In this document: piece after piece, positions 45,346 to 54,648 of the stretch
How positions within the stretch are numbered: the first letter of the stretch is position 1
Layout: every line of letters begins with the position of its first letter
Source: Sporosarcina sp. ANT_H38
GTDB taxonomy: Bacteria; Bacillota; Bacilli; Bacillales_A; Planococcaceae
Length of the DNA stretch: 64,000 nucleotides
Assembly (NCBI RefSeq): GCF_008369195.1
Contig: NZ_VOBC01000001.1
Coordinates: forward strand, 2,418,001-2,482,000
Direction: 5' to 3'
Notes under the pieces: model-generated
Databases searched by the model: none
Told to the model about the DNA's origin: nothing
The model's input: only the letters and a program-made list of their open reading frames with translations
Translations under genes and position numbers: made by a program

Positions 45346-46098
45346 ATGAAGAAGAAAGTTTTTTCTGTGCTGGCGACGTTTACCCTAGCGACGTTTATCT
45401 TTGTCGGGAGTGCGGAAGCAGCAACTAAATCATATACCGTCAAACCCGGTGACACGCTATGGAAAATCGCTACAAAGCATAAATTAACTGTAGAAGAATT
45501 GAAAAGCTTAAATAGCCTTGCTTCCGATTCAATTAAAACCAATCAAAAATTGGCCGTTTCTTTAAAAGGTATGGTTAGTCAAAAACCAGGAACAGTCAAT
45601 TCATCCCCATCAAAAACAGTAAATAAGAAAGTTGTCACTGTAATAAAAGAAACTTCTTCAACTAACTCATGGAAGAATGCGGTTGCAACAACCGCGAAGC
45701 CAACGGAGCCGACTCTTACTTCCAATAAGATTTTACTTAATGCGGTCGATATTTCACTTCCACTTTTGGGAACACCCTACGTTTGGGCCGGTGTAAATAA
45801 AGAGGGTTTTGACTGCAGCGGATTCATTAACTATGTATTTAGCGAGGCAGGACTTGATATGCCTAGACTTGATACAATTGGTATGCATTCCAATTCATTT
45901 AGTGTGGACGAGCCTATACCAGGCGATTTGGTGTTTTTTGAAAACACATACCGCAGTGGCATTTCGCACGCTGGAATTTATTTAGGTGAAGGTAACTTCA
46001 TCCATGCCGCTACGGAGAAAGTTGAAATTTCTTCAATTAATTCAGTTTACTGGAAAGATAAATTCACAGGATTTAAACGTTTTAATCAGCTTAACTGA
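45346..46098 (+). CDS. LysM-NlpC/P60 D,L-endopeptidase (LytE-like)
   Basis: A 250-residue secreted wall hydrolase: signal peptide (1-25, ends AEA), one LysM domain (YTVKPGDTLWKIATKHKL, residues 30-73), a Ser/Thr/Lys-rich linker, and a C-terminal NlpC/P60 domain with Cys157 (GFDCSGF), His208 (ISHAGIY) and His220 (FIHAA). It resembles LytE of B. subtilis, which cleaves peptide crosslinks during elongation, but has one LysM instead of three. ATG follows GAGAGGGG. A WalR box upstream supports control by WalRK. Confidence 0.93.
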   Translation: MKKKVFSVLATFTLATFIFVGSAEAATKSYTVKPGDTLWKIATKHKLTVEELKSLNSLASDSIKTNQKLAVSLKGMVSQKPGTVNSSPSKTVNKKVVTVIKETSSTNSWKNAVATTAKPTEPTLTSNKILLNAVDISLPLLGTPYVWAGVNKEGFDCSGFINYVFSEAGLDMPRLDTIGMHSNSFSVDEPIPGDLVFFENTYRSGISHAGIYLGEGNFIHAATEKVEISSINSVYWKDKFTGFKRFNQLN

Positions 46099-46105
46099 TA
46101 CTTTC

Positions 46106-46137
46106 AGCTTCCCTATTAGTGGGGAAGCTTTTTTTGT
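46106..46137 (+). terminator. Terminator after LysM-NlpC/P60 gene
   Basis: AGCTTCCC / GGGGAAGCT with TTTTTTT. Confidence 0.88.
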
Positions 46138-46244
46138 GTTGGCATCATTGAGTTTTTGATATCTATTGGACAGTAATGTAGAACTCGCGCGCTATCCCCA
46201 TCCTTCTTTTCTTCGAAAAAAAATTCTATCTATTCAAAAAGAAG

Positions 46245-46277
46245 ATTGTAAGTTACAATACAGTTGACACGTGTCAA
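46245..46277 (+). promoter_or_regulatory. Two adjacent perfect palindromes upstream of the ECF operon
   Basis: ATTGTAA-G-TTACAAT (46245-46259, 15 bp) and TTGACACGTGTCAA (46264-46277, 14 bp) are both perfectly symmetrical and 4 bp apart. They look like binding sites for one or two dimeric regulators. Confidence 0.55.
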
Positions 46278-46295
46278 GACACCAAGACAACCTTG

Positions 46296-46325
46296 TATCG
46301 TTTTAGGCATTTGCCTCATACGATA
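46296..46325 (+). promoter_or_regulatory. Two-part hairpin in the ECF operon leader
   Basis: TATCGT ... ACGATA outer stem with an inner AGGCA / TGCCT stem, ending about 30 bp before GGGGG of the ribosome site. It does not match a riboswitch class I recognise. Confidence 0.4.
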
Positions 46326-46368
46326 AAGGGAAACTTCAATTAGTGGAATACAAAAGGGGGAATTACTC

Positions 46369-46971
46369 ATGAAGAAAAACAGTATGTGGTCACTTAACTT
46401 CACAACAGCTGCACTTGTCCTTATACCCGCAGCAATCGGCATCAACTATCTAGGGAAGTTGTTTGCTGGCTTGCTTAAATTACCACTATGGCTCGACTCA
46501 ATTGGTACAGTGCTTGCTAGTATGCTAGCAGGTCCGATTATAGGTGCCATTGCAGGAATTGTGAACAATATTATCTATGGCTTCACAGCCGATCCTATTT
46601 CATTTGTTTATGCGATTACATCCGCAGTCATTGGTCTTATCGTGGGAATCATGGCCTATAAAGGATGGATTGCAAATGTAGGAAAAGCGCTTGTACTTGG
46701 ACTCGTCGTCGGCTTGATCGCCGCCACAGTTTCAACTCCACTCAATATTATGTTTTGGGGCGGACAAACGGGAAATGTTTGGGGGGATGCACTTTTCGCC
46801 ATGATGATGGCACAAGACATGCCGCTTTGGTTTGCATCGTTCGCAGACAGCATTGTCGTTGACGTACCTGATAAAATGGCGACCGTTCTAATTAGTTTCC
46901 TTATCTTCAAAGGATTGCCTAAAAACTTGACGCATTTGTATGACAACCGTTCGGAAATAGAGCGTCTCTAA
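46369..46971 (+). CDS. ECF transporter S component (substrate unknown)
   Basis: A 200-residue membrane protein with about six helices, rich in Ala/Gly/Ile (LDSIGTVLASMLAGPIIGAI). It precedes EcfT and EcfA genes in one operon, which identifies it as the substrate-binding S component of a group I energy-coupling factor transporter. The sequence does not let me name the vitamin or metal: it does not look like RibU, BioY, ThiT or YkoE as I remember them. ATG follows AAAAGGGGG. Confidence 0.75.
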   Translation: MKKNSMWSLNFTTAALVLIPAAIGINYLGKLFAGLLKLPLWLDSIGTVLASMLAGPIIGAIAGIVNNIIYGFTADPISFVYAITSAVIGLIVGIMAYKGWIANVGKALVLGLVVGLIAATVSTPLNIMFWGGQTGNVWGDALFAMMMAQDMPLWFASFADSIVVDVPDKMATVLISFLIFKGLPKNLTHLYDNRSEIERL

Positions 46972-47035
46972 GAATTGAGTAAGCGCTCTAGTTCATCTGG
47001 CCGCTTACTTAAGATTATAAGTTAGGGGGGTTCGC

Positions 47036-47803
47036 GTGAAAAACATGACACTATATGTAGATAAGAAATCGGTCATCCATGACATCGATCCGCTTTCCAA
47101 ACTCTTATTCGTATTCATTTCAATCGCAATAACATATATCCTTCCGACTCATTTATTCGTCATCTCTGTTTTGGCGTTTACCTTCATTGTTCTTCTCGTT
47201 GGAAAAGTATTCACGTACATTTTCCCGGTTATTGGCGTCAGCATGCTGTTAATAATATCCATCGTTATTGTTCAAGGATTCTTCCACCCCGACCGCGCGA
47301 CACTACTTTTTGAAATTGGACCACTACCTGTTTATAAGGAAGGATTTGCATTCGCATTCCTGCTCACACTACGTATTATAAATATGGTTTGTGCGTTCGG
47401 CGTTCTCATCTTAACGACCAAACCGGATCATCTTGTCGACTCCCTTATCTATAAGGGAATGTCTCCTAAGATCGGTTATGTTTTTCTGTCGGTTTTGCAG
47501 ATTATCCCGCAAATGATGGCAATGACCAGCAAAATCACCGATGCACAGCGATCCCGCGGAATGGAAAAAGAAGGTAAATTAAAAACGCGCATCAAATCAT
47601 TCATCCCACTTCTTGGTCCTGTAGTGCTGAATTCACTGAACGATACGCGTGAACGGTCTATTGCGCTTGAAATACGCGGTTTCAATGCAAAAGGAACAAA
47701 ATCATTTTTGAATGAATCCTTTCATTATAAATACGGTCTTATCTTGAAATTAATACTTGTCATCCTATTATTCGCCGCTATCGTCTGGAGGATTGTCTTA
47801 TGA
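47036..47803 (+). CDS. ecfT: ECF transporter transmembrane component EcfT
   Basis: A 255-residue integral membrane protein with five or six helices and the two EcfT coupling motifs: AQRSRGMEKEG and ALEIRGFNAKG (Ala-Arg-Gly type), which dock into the ATPases. Start GTG 47036 with GGGGGG about 5 bases upstream. It overlaps the ATPase gene by ATGA. Confidence 0.9.
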   Translation: MKNMTLYVDKKSVIHDIDPLSKLLFVFISIAITYILPTHLFVISVLAFTFIVLLVGKVFTYIFPVIGVSMLLIISIVIVQGFFHPDRATLLFEIGPLPVYKEGFAFAFLLTLRIINMVCAFGVLILTTKPDHLVDSLIYKGMSPKIGYVFLSVLQIIPQMMAMTSKITDAQRSRGMEKEGKLKTRIKSFIPLLGPVVLNSLNDTRERSIALEIRGFNAKGTKSFLNESFHYKYGLILKLILVILLFAAIVWRIVL

Positions 47804-49473
47804 ACAGTATCCGTGTCGAAAATCTGAAATATAAGTATCCGAACACTGATACATTCGCGCTTGACGGTATTTCATTCACAGTTAATAAAGGGGAATTCAT
47901 CGGCATCGCAGGCATGAATACCGCTGGCAAAACGACGTTATGTTATGCACTAAGCGGTTTAGTCCCCCACTTTTTCAAAGGGTCATATGGTGGTGATGTT
48001 TTCATTGGCGATATGAACGTATTTACACATGAAATCAGTGCTATTACAGCGAAAGTTGGACTCGTTTTTGAAAACCCATTTTCCCAAATGACCGGAGCCA
48101 AATTCACAGTATATGACGAAATCGCGTTCGGGCTTGAAAACCTAGGTCTCCCTCGCGATGAAATGCATGCACGAATCAATGAAAGTATGCAGTTTCTCGA
48201 TATCGAAGATCTGAAGGATAAAAATCCATTTTCTCTATCCGGAGGTCAAATGCAACGTCTCGCAATAGCCAGCGTCATCGCCATGAAACCGGATATTTTA
48301 ATACTTGACGAACCTACGTCACAGCTCGATCCACAAGGTTCCGAAGAGGTTTTCCGCGTCGTTGAAAAACTGTCGAAAGAAGGTATGACGATTATTATGG
48401 TCGAGCAAAAGATGGAGAAACTCGCCGCCTACTCCGATCGTATTTTTCTCATGCATGAAGGAAAATTGAAAGATTCTGGATCACCTTCTGAAATTTTTTC
48501 ACGTGATGATTTACACACTTTCGGAGTGGAATCACCCGTTTATACAAAAGTCGCAAAAGCGCTGAATATAAAAAATAAAGTGACTGGCCTCTATCCTATT
48601 TCACTTGAAGAAATGCCTGCAAGCGGAATTACCAAAGCAGATATACAGGTAATCAGTGAAACTACACCTTTACTGAATACCGTTAGTCCTGAAATTATCG
48701 TAAAGAATCTCCAGTTCAGCTATAAAGAAGAAAACCCCATTTTACATGGGGTCAGCGTCATGTTAAGTGGCGAACCTACAGCCATTATCGGGCAAAATGG
48801 TGCGGGAAAAACAACTTTTGTCAAACTGTTGAAAGCGTTATCAAAACCAGTTTCTGGCGATATTATCATAAATGGAACGAACACGAAAGGCACGACCGCC
48901 GCAAAACTTGCTAGCACCATCGGACTCATTTTCCAAAATCCGAATGACCAGATTTTCAAAAATAATGTGTTGGATGAAGTAATGTTTGGGCCTCTCAACG
49001 TCGGACAGACACCCGAAGTCGCACGAGTGAATGCAGAGAAGATGCTTAAACTGGTTGGACTGTCGAACAAAGCAGGAGATAATCCGTACGATTTAAGCCT
49101 CGCCGAACGTAAAATGATTACTGTCGCAGCTATTCTTGCTATGGATACAGACATTGTTATTTTTGACGAACCAACTATGGGGCAAGATGTACATGGTAAG
49201 GCGATTCTGAAAGAAATTATCCGTGGGTTGCATATACAAGGCAAACTTGTGCTGTGCATTTTACACGACATGGATTTTGTAGCCGAAACCTTTAGCCGGA
49301 CAATTGTTTTTAGTAGCGGACAATTACTATTCGACGGTCCAACTCGTGAAGCATTCGCTGATCAAGCTATCCTTCACACCGCACGACTTGAGCAACCTCA
49401 TATTACGCAACTTGCCCGTCAGATGGGCTATGAGGGAATTCTATTAACAGAAAGTGAATTAATTCGTGAATAA
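47800..49473 (+). CDS. Fused two-domain ECF transporter ATPase
   Basis: A 557-residue protein with two ABC ATPase domains. Domain 1 (about 1-240): Walker A GMNTAGKTT, signature LSGGQMQR, Walker B ILILDEPTSQLD. Domain 2 (about 285-520): Walker A GQNGAGKTT, Walker B IVIFDEPTMGQD, but the signature reads LSLAERK instead of LSGGQ. So the dimer is asymmetric, with only one canonical ATP site expected. It replaces separate EcfA and EcfA'. The last gene of the operon, followed by a terminator. Confidence 0.9.
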   Translation: MNSIRVENLKYKYPNTDTFALDGISFTVNKGEFIGIAGMNTAGKTTLCYALSGLVPHFFKGSYGGDVFIGDMNVFTHEISAITAKVGLVFENPFSQMTGAKFTVYDEIAFGLENLGLPRDEMHARINESMQFLDIEDLKDKNPFSLSGGQMQRLAIASVIAMKPDILILDEPTSQLDPQGSEEVFRVVEKLSKEGMTIIMVEQKMEKLAAYSDRIFLMHEGKLKDSGSPSEIFSRDDLHTFGVESPVYTKVAKALNIKNKVTGLYPISLEEMPASGITKADIQVISETTPLLNTVSPEIIVKNLQFSYKEENPILHGVSVMLSGEPTAIIGQNGAGKTTFVKLLKALSKPVSGDIIINGTNTKGTTAAKLASTIGLIFQNPNDQIFKNNVLDEVMFGPLNVGQTPEVARVNAEKMLKLVGLSNKAGDNPYDLSLAERKMITVAAILAMDTDIVIFDEPTMGQDVHGKAILKEIIRGLHIQGKLVLCILHDMDFVAETFSRTIVFSSGQLLFDGPTREAFADQAILHTARLEQPHITQLARQMGYEGILLTESELIRE

Positions 49474-49476
49474 GTA

Positions 49477-49517
49477 ACAGACCGCCATGGACTGAATCCA
49501 TGACGGTCTGTTTTATT
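49477..49517 (+). terminator. Terminator after ECF operon
   Basis: ACAGACCGCCATGG / CCATGACGGTCTGT followed by TTTATTT. Confidence 0.88.
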
Positions 49518-49560
49518 TCCTATATATCCTGAAGCTCATACATACACTTCATTAGAGAAA

Positions 49561-50298
49561 TTATCTTGCAGAGTATCCGCCATCAATAACAAGTTCTGCA
49601 CCTGTAATGTATGCAGCTTCGTCTGATGCCAAGAAAAGAACCGCGTTCGCAACGTCTTCAGGCTTACCAAGACGAGCAAGTGGTGTCATTTTAACAAGCA
49701 TTGTAACCACGTCTTGTGAAGATTCTAGCCCCTTCGTCATTGGTGTTTCGATAATACCTGGGAAGATCGTGTTAACACGTACTCCAAATTTCCCGAAGTC
49801 TGCTGCAGCCGCTTTTGAAATCGCGCGAACCGCTCCTTTTGATGCCGCATAAGGGTTAAAGCCCATTCCGATAAGTGCTGTGTATGAAGAGATATTGACG
49901 ATTGAACCTTTAGATACTTCTTTCATAAACGGAAGTACATGTTTCATACCAAGGAATGGTCCGAAACTATTGATGTCCGACAGTCTGCGCCAGTCTTCAA
50001 TTGTAATGTCATTCATCCCTTTTTCAGTAGAAATACCAGCGTTGTTAATTAAGATATCAATCTTTCCAAGCTTAGCAACCACTTTTTCAACTGCTACTTT
50101 CCACTCTTCATCAGAAGTGACATTCAATTTAACTGTCATCACATTTTCAAAGCTGCCCCACTTTTCTTCAAGTGCCGCTTCATTAATATCTGCTGCAACT
50201 ACAGTAGCACCTTCAGCTGTAAACATCTTGACCATCATTTCTCCCATACCTGATGCGCCACCTGTTACGAATGCAACTTTATCTTGTAATCTACCCAT
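49561..50298 (-). CDS. SDR family oxidoreductase
   Basis: A 245-residue classical short-chain dehydrogenase. TGGASGMG cofactor motif near residue 12, NNAG (near 85), catalytic Ser in NISSYTA and YAASK (Tyr and Lys), and the C-terminal DGGYS. ADINEAA after strand 2 has an Asp, favouring NAD over NADP. Start ATG 50298 is spaced from GGAG; the longer reading from 50316 is not. Substrate unknown: 3-hydroxyacyl, bile-type or sugar alcohols are all possible. It is separated from the TRAP operon by a terminator, so any metabolic link is unproven. Confidence 0.88.
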   Translation of the reverse strand: MGRLQDKVAFVTGGASGMGEMMVKMFTAEGATVVAADINEAALEEKWGSFENVMTVKLNVTSDEEWKVAVEKVVAKLGKIDILINNAGISTEKGMNDITIEDWRRLSDINSFGPFLGMKHVLPFMKEVSKGSIVNISSYTALIGMGFNPYAASKGAVRAISKAAAADFGKFGVRVNTIFPGIIETPMTKGLESSQDVVTMLVKMTPLARLGKPEDVANAVLFLASDEAAYITGAELVIDGGYSAR

Positions 50299-50339
50299 TA
50301 TTACCACTCCATCCAAATATACTTTAACGTCTAAAGAAT

Positions 50340-50845
50340 AGTCCTTTTCCGAGTCACTTGCAATTTATTTGCTTTAAGCAAACGCGCTGAATTCTGTCCC
50401 TCATTTTCTTCATTGAAGACATCTGTACTAATTATAAGCCCTTGTTACTTTAACTTTTGTGGGATTTACTTGAAAGAGGAATTTACCTAGTCATTAGGCG
50501 TTTTCTTAGATATGTTCTTCGGGATTTCCGATTTAGTAAAAGATATTTTTTTCACGAATAAATGACTGCTCTTTTCAATCAATATCACACGATAACGTCT
50601 TCAGCATTGTCGTAGCATTAATTTATATTACCCAAAATAGCCCCGAGTATACCGATACTTCTGATTGACCTACTCATTTCGATTTTTCTATTCCCTGATA
50701 AAGTAGAAATGATTTGGAAAGCATTCTGTGGGATCGCCAATCCATGCCCAAATTGATCAGTCTACTGAAGCTCCCCTTCATTATTGCTGCAATTGATTCG
50801 CTGTTATCAGCTGTTGCTGCAGCTGGCATAAAAAGCGGCCAAATT
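50340..50845. other. Intergenic region, nothing identified
   Basis: No credible gene. A short plus-strand reading near 50743-50840 (KLPFIIAAIDSLLSAVAAAG) looks membrane-like but has no ribosome site and runs into the terminator hairpin. Confidence 0.4.
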
Positions 50846-50900
50846 AAAAATCGAAAGAAAGACTACCCAATTATAATGAGGCAGTCTTCCTTTCGATTTA
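50846..50900 (-). terminator. Terminator of the TRAP operon
   Basis: AAATCGAAAGGAAGACT / AGTCTTTCTTTCGATTT on the minus strand followed by TTAATTTG; directly after the dctM stop. Confidence 0.75.
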
Positions 50901-50905
50901 TCCTT

Positions 50906-52180
50906 TTATTCTACATTATCGACGAGTACTGTCGCAATTCCAGGGAAAAACGACAAGACGACCATGAAAACAAGCATAATGATGGCATAGGGTATGACAC
51001 CTTTAACTATTTCACTAATCGTATTTGATTTATCCAACCCTTTCAAAACAAACAAATTTAACCCTACTGGAGGGGATATCAATGCCAGTTCCATATTTAT
51101 CACCATGATGATTGCAAACCAGATTGGATCGAACCCAAGTGCGACGATGATTGGATAGAGAATTGGCAATGTAATAACAAGAATTGAAACCGTCTCGAGA
51201 AACATTCCCAAAATCAAAAGCACTATATTGATCAAGATAAAAATAATCCATGGGTTAATATCCTGAGACGTCGCAAAGCTCACAATCGATTGTGGTATTT
51301 GTAAAATCGTTAGGATAAATCCTAGTAACATGGCTCCTATGATAATGAACAAAATCATTGTATTGGTTTTTACAGTCGCTAACATAATTTCTTTTAAATT
51401 CGAAATAGTTAAATTCTTATAAACAAATGCAGCAATTGCAAAGCTAAAAACAACCCCAACTGCAGCCGCTTCAGTTGGTGTGAAAATTCCCGTATAGATT
51501 CCACCGATAATTACTATTGGCAACATTAGTCCCCATATCGCTTTCCTCGATGCTTCAAGTCTCTCGACCCATGTAGCAGGAGCATCTTTAATATGTCTAG
51601 TTTGATAGGCTGAGAAAATCATAAATGCTACTGTTAAAATAGCTCCAGGAATGATTCCTGCGATGAAGAGTTTACCTACGGATTCACCAGTTACTGAGCC
51701 GTAAATAATCATTGGTATGCTTGGTGGTATCAAAATTCCGAGTGTTCCACCTGCAGCAAGTAGTCCTAATACATGACGCTTATTATAACCTCTTCTTACC
51801 ATCTCAGGTAGTGCCACGGACCCTACGGTTACGGCAGTAGCAACACTCGATCCGGAAATCGCAGAAAAAATTGTACAACAGAAAAGCGTCGCAATTGCAA
51901 GTCCTCCTGGAAAATGACGGAACCATCTGCTTGCCATCTCATATAGATCCCGCCCGACACCACTAATCACCAATACTTGGCTCATTAATACGTACATTGG
52001 TAATGCTGTCAGCGTAAAATCATCTAAAGCTTTGAATGATATTATCGGAACTTGCATAAAAGCGAATGTACCACCATTAAAGAAGAACATGCCGGCAACT
52101 GCTAATAATCCAAGGGTGAATGCAACGGGGAGACCGAGCACCAGAAGGGCACCCATTCCTCCAGTAAAAAAGAAACTCAT
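50906..52180 (-). CDS. TRAP transporter large permease (DctM)
   Basis: A 424-residue polytopic permease of the DctM family with about 12 helices; LGLLAAGGTLGILIPPSIPMIIYG is the diagnostic segment (residues about 125-150; quoted in part) and a second half repeat has SPPVGLNLFVLKG. It moves the substrate with a sodium gradient. It overlaps dctQ by ATGA. Confidence 0.92.
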   Translation of the reverse strand: MSFFFTGGMGALLVLGLPVAFTLGLLAVAGMFFFNGGTFAFMQVPIISFKALDDFTLTALPMYVLMSQVLVISGVGRDLYEMASRWFRHFPGGLAIATLFCCTIFSAISGSSVATAVTVGSVALPEMVRRGYNKRHVLGLLAAGGTLGILIPPSIPMIIYGSVTGESVGKLFIAGIIPGAILTVAFMIFSAYQTRHIKDAPATWVERLEASRKAIWGLMLPIVIIGGIYTGIFTPTEAAAVGVVFSFAIAAFVYKNLTISNLKEIMLATVKTNTMILFIIIGAMLLGFILTILQIPQSIVSFATSQDINPWIIFILINIVLLILGMFLETVSILVITLPILYPIIVALGFDPIWFAIIMVINMELALISPPVGLNLFVLKGLDKSNTISEIVKGVIPYAIIMLVFMVVLSFFPGIATVLVDNVE

Positions 52181-52674
52181 ATGTGCTCTCCTCCTTTATG
52201 TATGCCGCCATCAATAATTTGCATGATAAATGCAATACATAATAGCGCCCCACCCACCGGAAGAACTAACTCCGGCAGGTACATAGGAACACGTAACAAG
52301 GATGATGAAGTAACCCCTAGTGAATAAGTTTTCATAACATGGAGAAAACCATATAGAGTAAAAATGATGCTAAACACCAATCCCAGTGTATTTGAAATAT
52401 AGGCAAGAACTGTTTTCATTCGATCATTCACATTATTTATCAATAAATCTACCGTAATATGAGAATAGGTTCTTACCGCAAAGGCACTGCCTAAAAAACA
52501 GCTGCCGATGATTGCATAAATCGATAGCTCCGTCGCCCACGAAGTTGGCTTATTAAAAAACGATCGTGAGATAACTTCGTAAAAGGTCATTACAGTCGTA
52601 ATAAGAATTAGAACCCCGGCAGTATAAGCTCCCCATTTAATTAAATGATCAAAAAAGATATATATTTTTTTCAC
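52177..52674 (-). CDS. TRAP transporter small permease (DctQ)
   Basis: A 165-residue four-helix membrane protein (MTFYEVISRSFFNKPTSWATE is the DctQ core, first 20 residues considered). The start is GTG 52674: GGAGG lies 8 bases upstream, whereas ATG 52701 is before the ribosome site. It joins the large permease to form the translocator. Confidence 0.88.
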   Translation of the reverse strand: MKKIYIFFDHLIKWGAYTAGVLILITTVMTFYEVISRSFFNKPTSWATELSIYAIIGSCFLGSAFAVRTYSHITVDLLINNVNDRMKTVLAYISNTLGLVFSIIFTLYGFLHVMKTYSLGVTSSSLLRVPMYLPELVLPVGGALLCIAFIMQIIDGGIHKGGEHI

Positions 52675-52705
52675 TAACTTTTCCTCCTTAAAAACAATCA
52701 CGACT

Positions 52706-53743
52706 TTATTTCTTATCTGTCATTTCAAGTAGCTCTTTACCTAGGTCCCCAGAGTTTTTCGTGAACGCTCCTCGAACCGGTGCTGCAGCTTCTTTCCATT
52801 CAGGTAAGTCTTCTTCTGGAACAACGTAAACTTCCATACCTTTTTCTTCAAGCTCTTTCGCAGATTTAGAATCTTCTATTTCCGCTTGCTCACGGATCCA
52901 TACTTCAGTTTCTTTTGCTGTTTCTTCAATTAGTGCTTGCGTTTTTTCTGGCAAACCGTCCCAGTAATCTTTATTCACGGTTAATAAAAATTCGAGGTAA
53001 GCGTAATTGTTAATCGTCAAATACTTTGTCACTTCATCATATTTCCTCTGAAGCATTGCTGTTGTACCTGATGTCGCTCCATCAACTGTGTCACGTTGAA
53101 GAGCCATGTAGACTTCGCCGCCTCCCATGAATACCGGAGATGCGCCATATGCTTTTATCAATTCAGATGGAATATCACCGATACTTCTGATTTTCAGTCC
53201 TTTAAAATCGGAAGGTGATTTCAATGGTCGTTTGTTATTTGCAAACTGGACGTAACCATAATCAGCAAAAATCAACACTTTTGCTCCTTTTTCCTCCATT
53301 GCTCCACGTAATTTATCACCAAATTCCCCGTTCACGGCATCCCCTACTGCCGTATAGTCATTAAATATATAAGGAACGTCGAATATCCCCATTGCAGGAA
53401 CTGTTGATGCCCATAAGGTAGAGGAGTTCACACCCATCTCGACTCCGCCTGACAATAAGGACTGATTCATATCCTTATCACTTAATAATTGGCCAGCCGG
53501 ATATACCTGTACATCTACTTTGCCACCCGATTTTTCAGTTACATCTTTTGCAAACTTCTCAATTCCTACAGAGATATGGTGATCCTGAGGCAAGTTATAT
53601 GCAAGACGAATTGTCGTAGCTTCAAATCCATCCTCATTCGTTGCCGCACCATCTTCGTTTGTTTCATTACCAGATTCACTACATGCCGATAACAGTAATC
53701 CCGCAATAATTGTATAAATCATTACTGACATCCACTTCTTCAT
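52706..53743 (-). CDS. TRAP transporter substrate-binding lipoprotein (DctP)
   Basis: A 345-residue extracellular binding protein anchored as a lipoprotein (lipobox LLSAC, Cys21). DctP hallmarks: LPQDHHISVGIEKFA near the N-terminus, VYPAGQL, and the carboxylate-binding arginine in LKIRSIGD (about residue 180) implying an organic acid ligand. It overlaps the lyase gene by ATGA, coupling uptake with metabolism. Confidence 0.92.
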   Translation of the reverse strand: MKKWMSVMIYTIIAGLLLSACSESGNETNEDGAATNEDGFEATTIRLAYNLPQDHHISVGIEKFAKDVTEKSGGKVDVQVYPAGQLLSDKDMNQSLLSGGVEMGVNSSTLWASTVPAMGIFDVPYIFNDYTAVGDAVNGEFGDKLRGAMEEKGAKVLIFADYGYVQFANNKRPLKSPSDFKGLKIRSIGDIPSELIKAYGASPVFMGGGEVYMALQRDTVDGATSGTTAMLQRKYDEVTKYLTINNYAYLEFLLTVNKDYWDGLPEKTQALIEETAKETEVWIREQAEIEDSKSAKELEEKGMEVYVVPEEDLPEWKEAAAPVRGAFTKNSGDLGKELLEMTDKK

Positions 53744-54648
53744 CTTCTCATCCCCTTATCTTTTTTTCTTTCAACGTGTCGGATACGCCCCAACGGGTTT
53801 TTTGAAGATAAACTCGCGGCATAATCCGCAGCATCCAACAATTTCTCGAAATCTACACCAGTGTCGATATTCATTCTTTCAAATAAGTAAACGAGGTCCT
53901 CAGTAGCCAAATTCCCCGCCGCTCCTGGCGCAAACGGACATCCACCAATCCCACTAGCAGCCGTTTCAAATATAGTTACACCCGCTTGATAAGCAGCGTA
54001 GGCATTGGCCGAACCGAGCCCTCTTGTGTCGTGCAAGTGGATAGTAACCGGTATATAGCCTGCTATCCGTAATACTTTTCCCATTAAGTGTTCTACTTGA
54101 TCTGGAGTAGCGATACCGATCGTATCCGCAATGCCAATACGATCCGCTCCCGCCTCTTTAACCTTTTTGACAAGGGACAGTACTTGCTCTTCTGAAACTT
54201 CTCCTTCATACGGACAGCCGAAACTGACTGCAATAGAAAAACAAGTTTTTACTCCATCATTTTTTGCTTGTTTTACAACTGTTTTAAACTGATTCAAATT
54301 ATCCTCGATCGACATGCCTATATTTTTTTCATTGAATGTTTCCGTTGCGGAACTTACCCAATTAACCTCGTAAAGCTGGTGTATTCGAGCACGTTCATAC
54401 CCTTTTAAATTTGGAATAAGTGCAATCGATTCTAATCCTTTAAAAGAAGATACTGCCTTTACGACAGCACTTGCATCAGCCATTTGTGGAACTTTTTCTG
54501 GATGAACAAAGGATGTTACTTCGACTTTTGAAACGCCTGATTCAACCAGCATTCTTACAAGAGTTGCTTTTTCCTCCGTCGATACAGACTTCGGGTCATT
54601 TTGTAAACCGTCTCGCGGACTAACGTCAATTATTGTTACATCCGGCAT
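53740..54648 (-). CDS. Hydroxymethylglutaryl-CoA lyase family protein
   Basis: A 302-residue DRE-TIM metallolyase. SPRDGLQND (9-17) carries the metal Asp, HLHDTRGLG the metal histidines, and GIGGCPFAPGAAGN the catalytic Cys loop of HMG-CoA lyase. It would cleave HMG-CoA to acetyl-CoA and acetoacetate, or a close analogue such as citramalyl-CoA. Next to a family III CoA-transferase and a TRAP importer, it probably degrades an imported acid rather than serving leucine catabolism: no liuABCD-type genes are nearby. Confidence 0.9.
   Translation of the reverse strand: MPDVTIIDVSPRDGLQNDPKSVSTEEKATLVRMLVESGVSKVEVTSFVHPEKVPQMADASAVVKAVSSFKGLESIALIPNLKGYERARIHQLYEVNWVSSATETFNEKNIGMSIEDNLNQFKTVVKQAKNDGVKTCFSIAVSFGCPYEGEVSEEQVLSLVKKVKEAGADRIGIADTIGIATPDQVEHLMGKVLRIAGYIPVTIHLHDTRGLGSANAYAAYQAGVTIFETAASGIGGCPFAPGAAGNLATEDLVYLFERMNIDTGVDFEKLLDAADYAASLSSKNPLGRIRHVERKKDKGMRR

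Noticed and set aside
46296..46325. Known riboswitch before the ECF operon
   Set aside because: The hairpin lacks the conserved core of TPP, FMN, cobalamin, preQ1 or folate classes as far as I can tell by eye; left as an unclassified structure.
50714..51028. A 104-residue ORF running into dctM antisense
   Set aside because: No ribosome site; it crosses the terminator hairpin and the end of the well-supported dctM gene.
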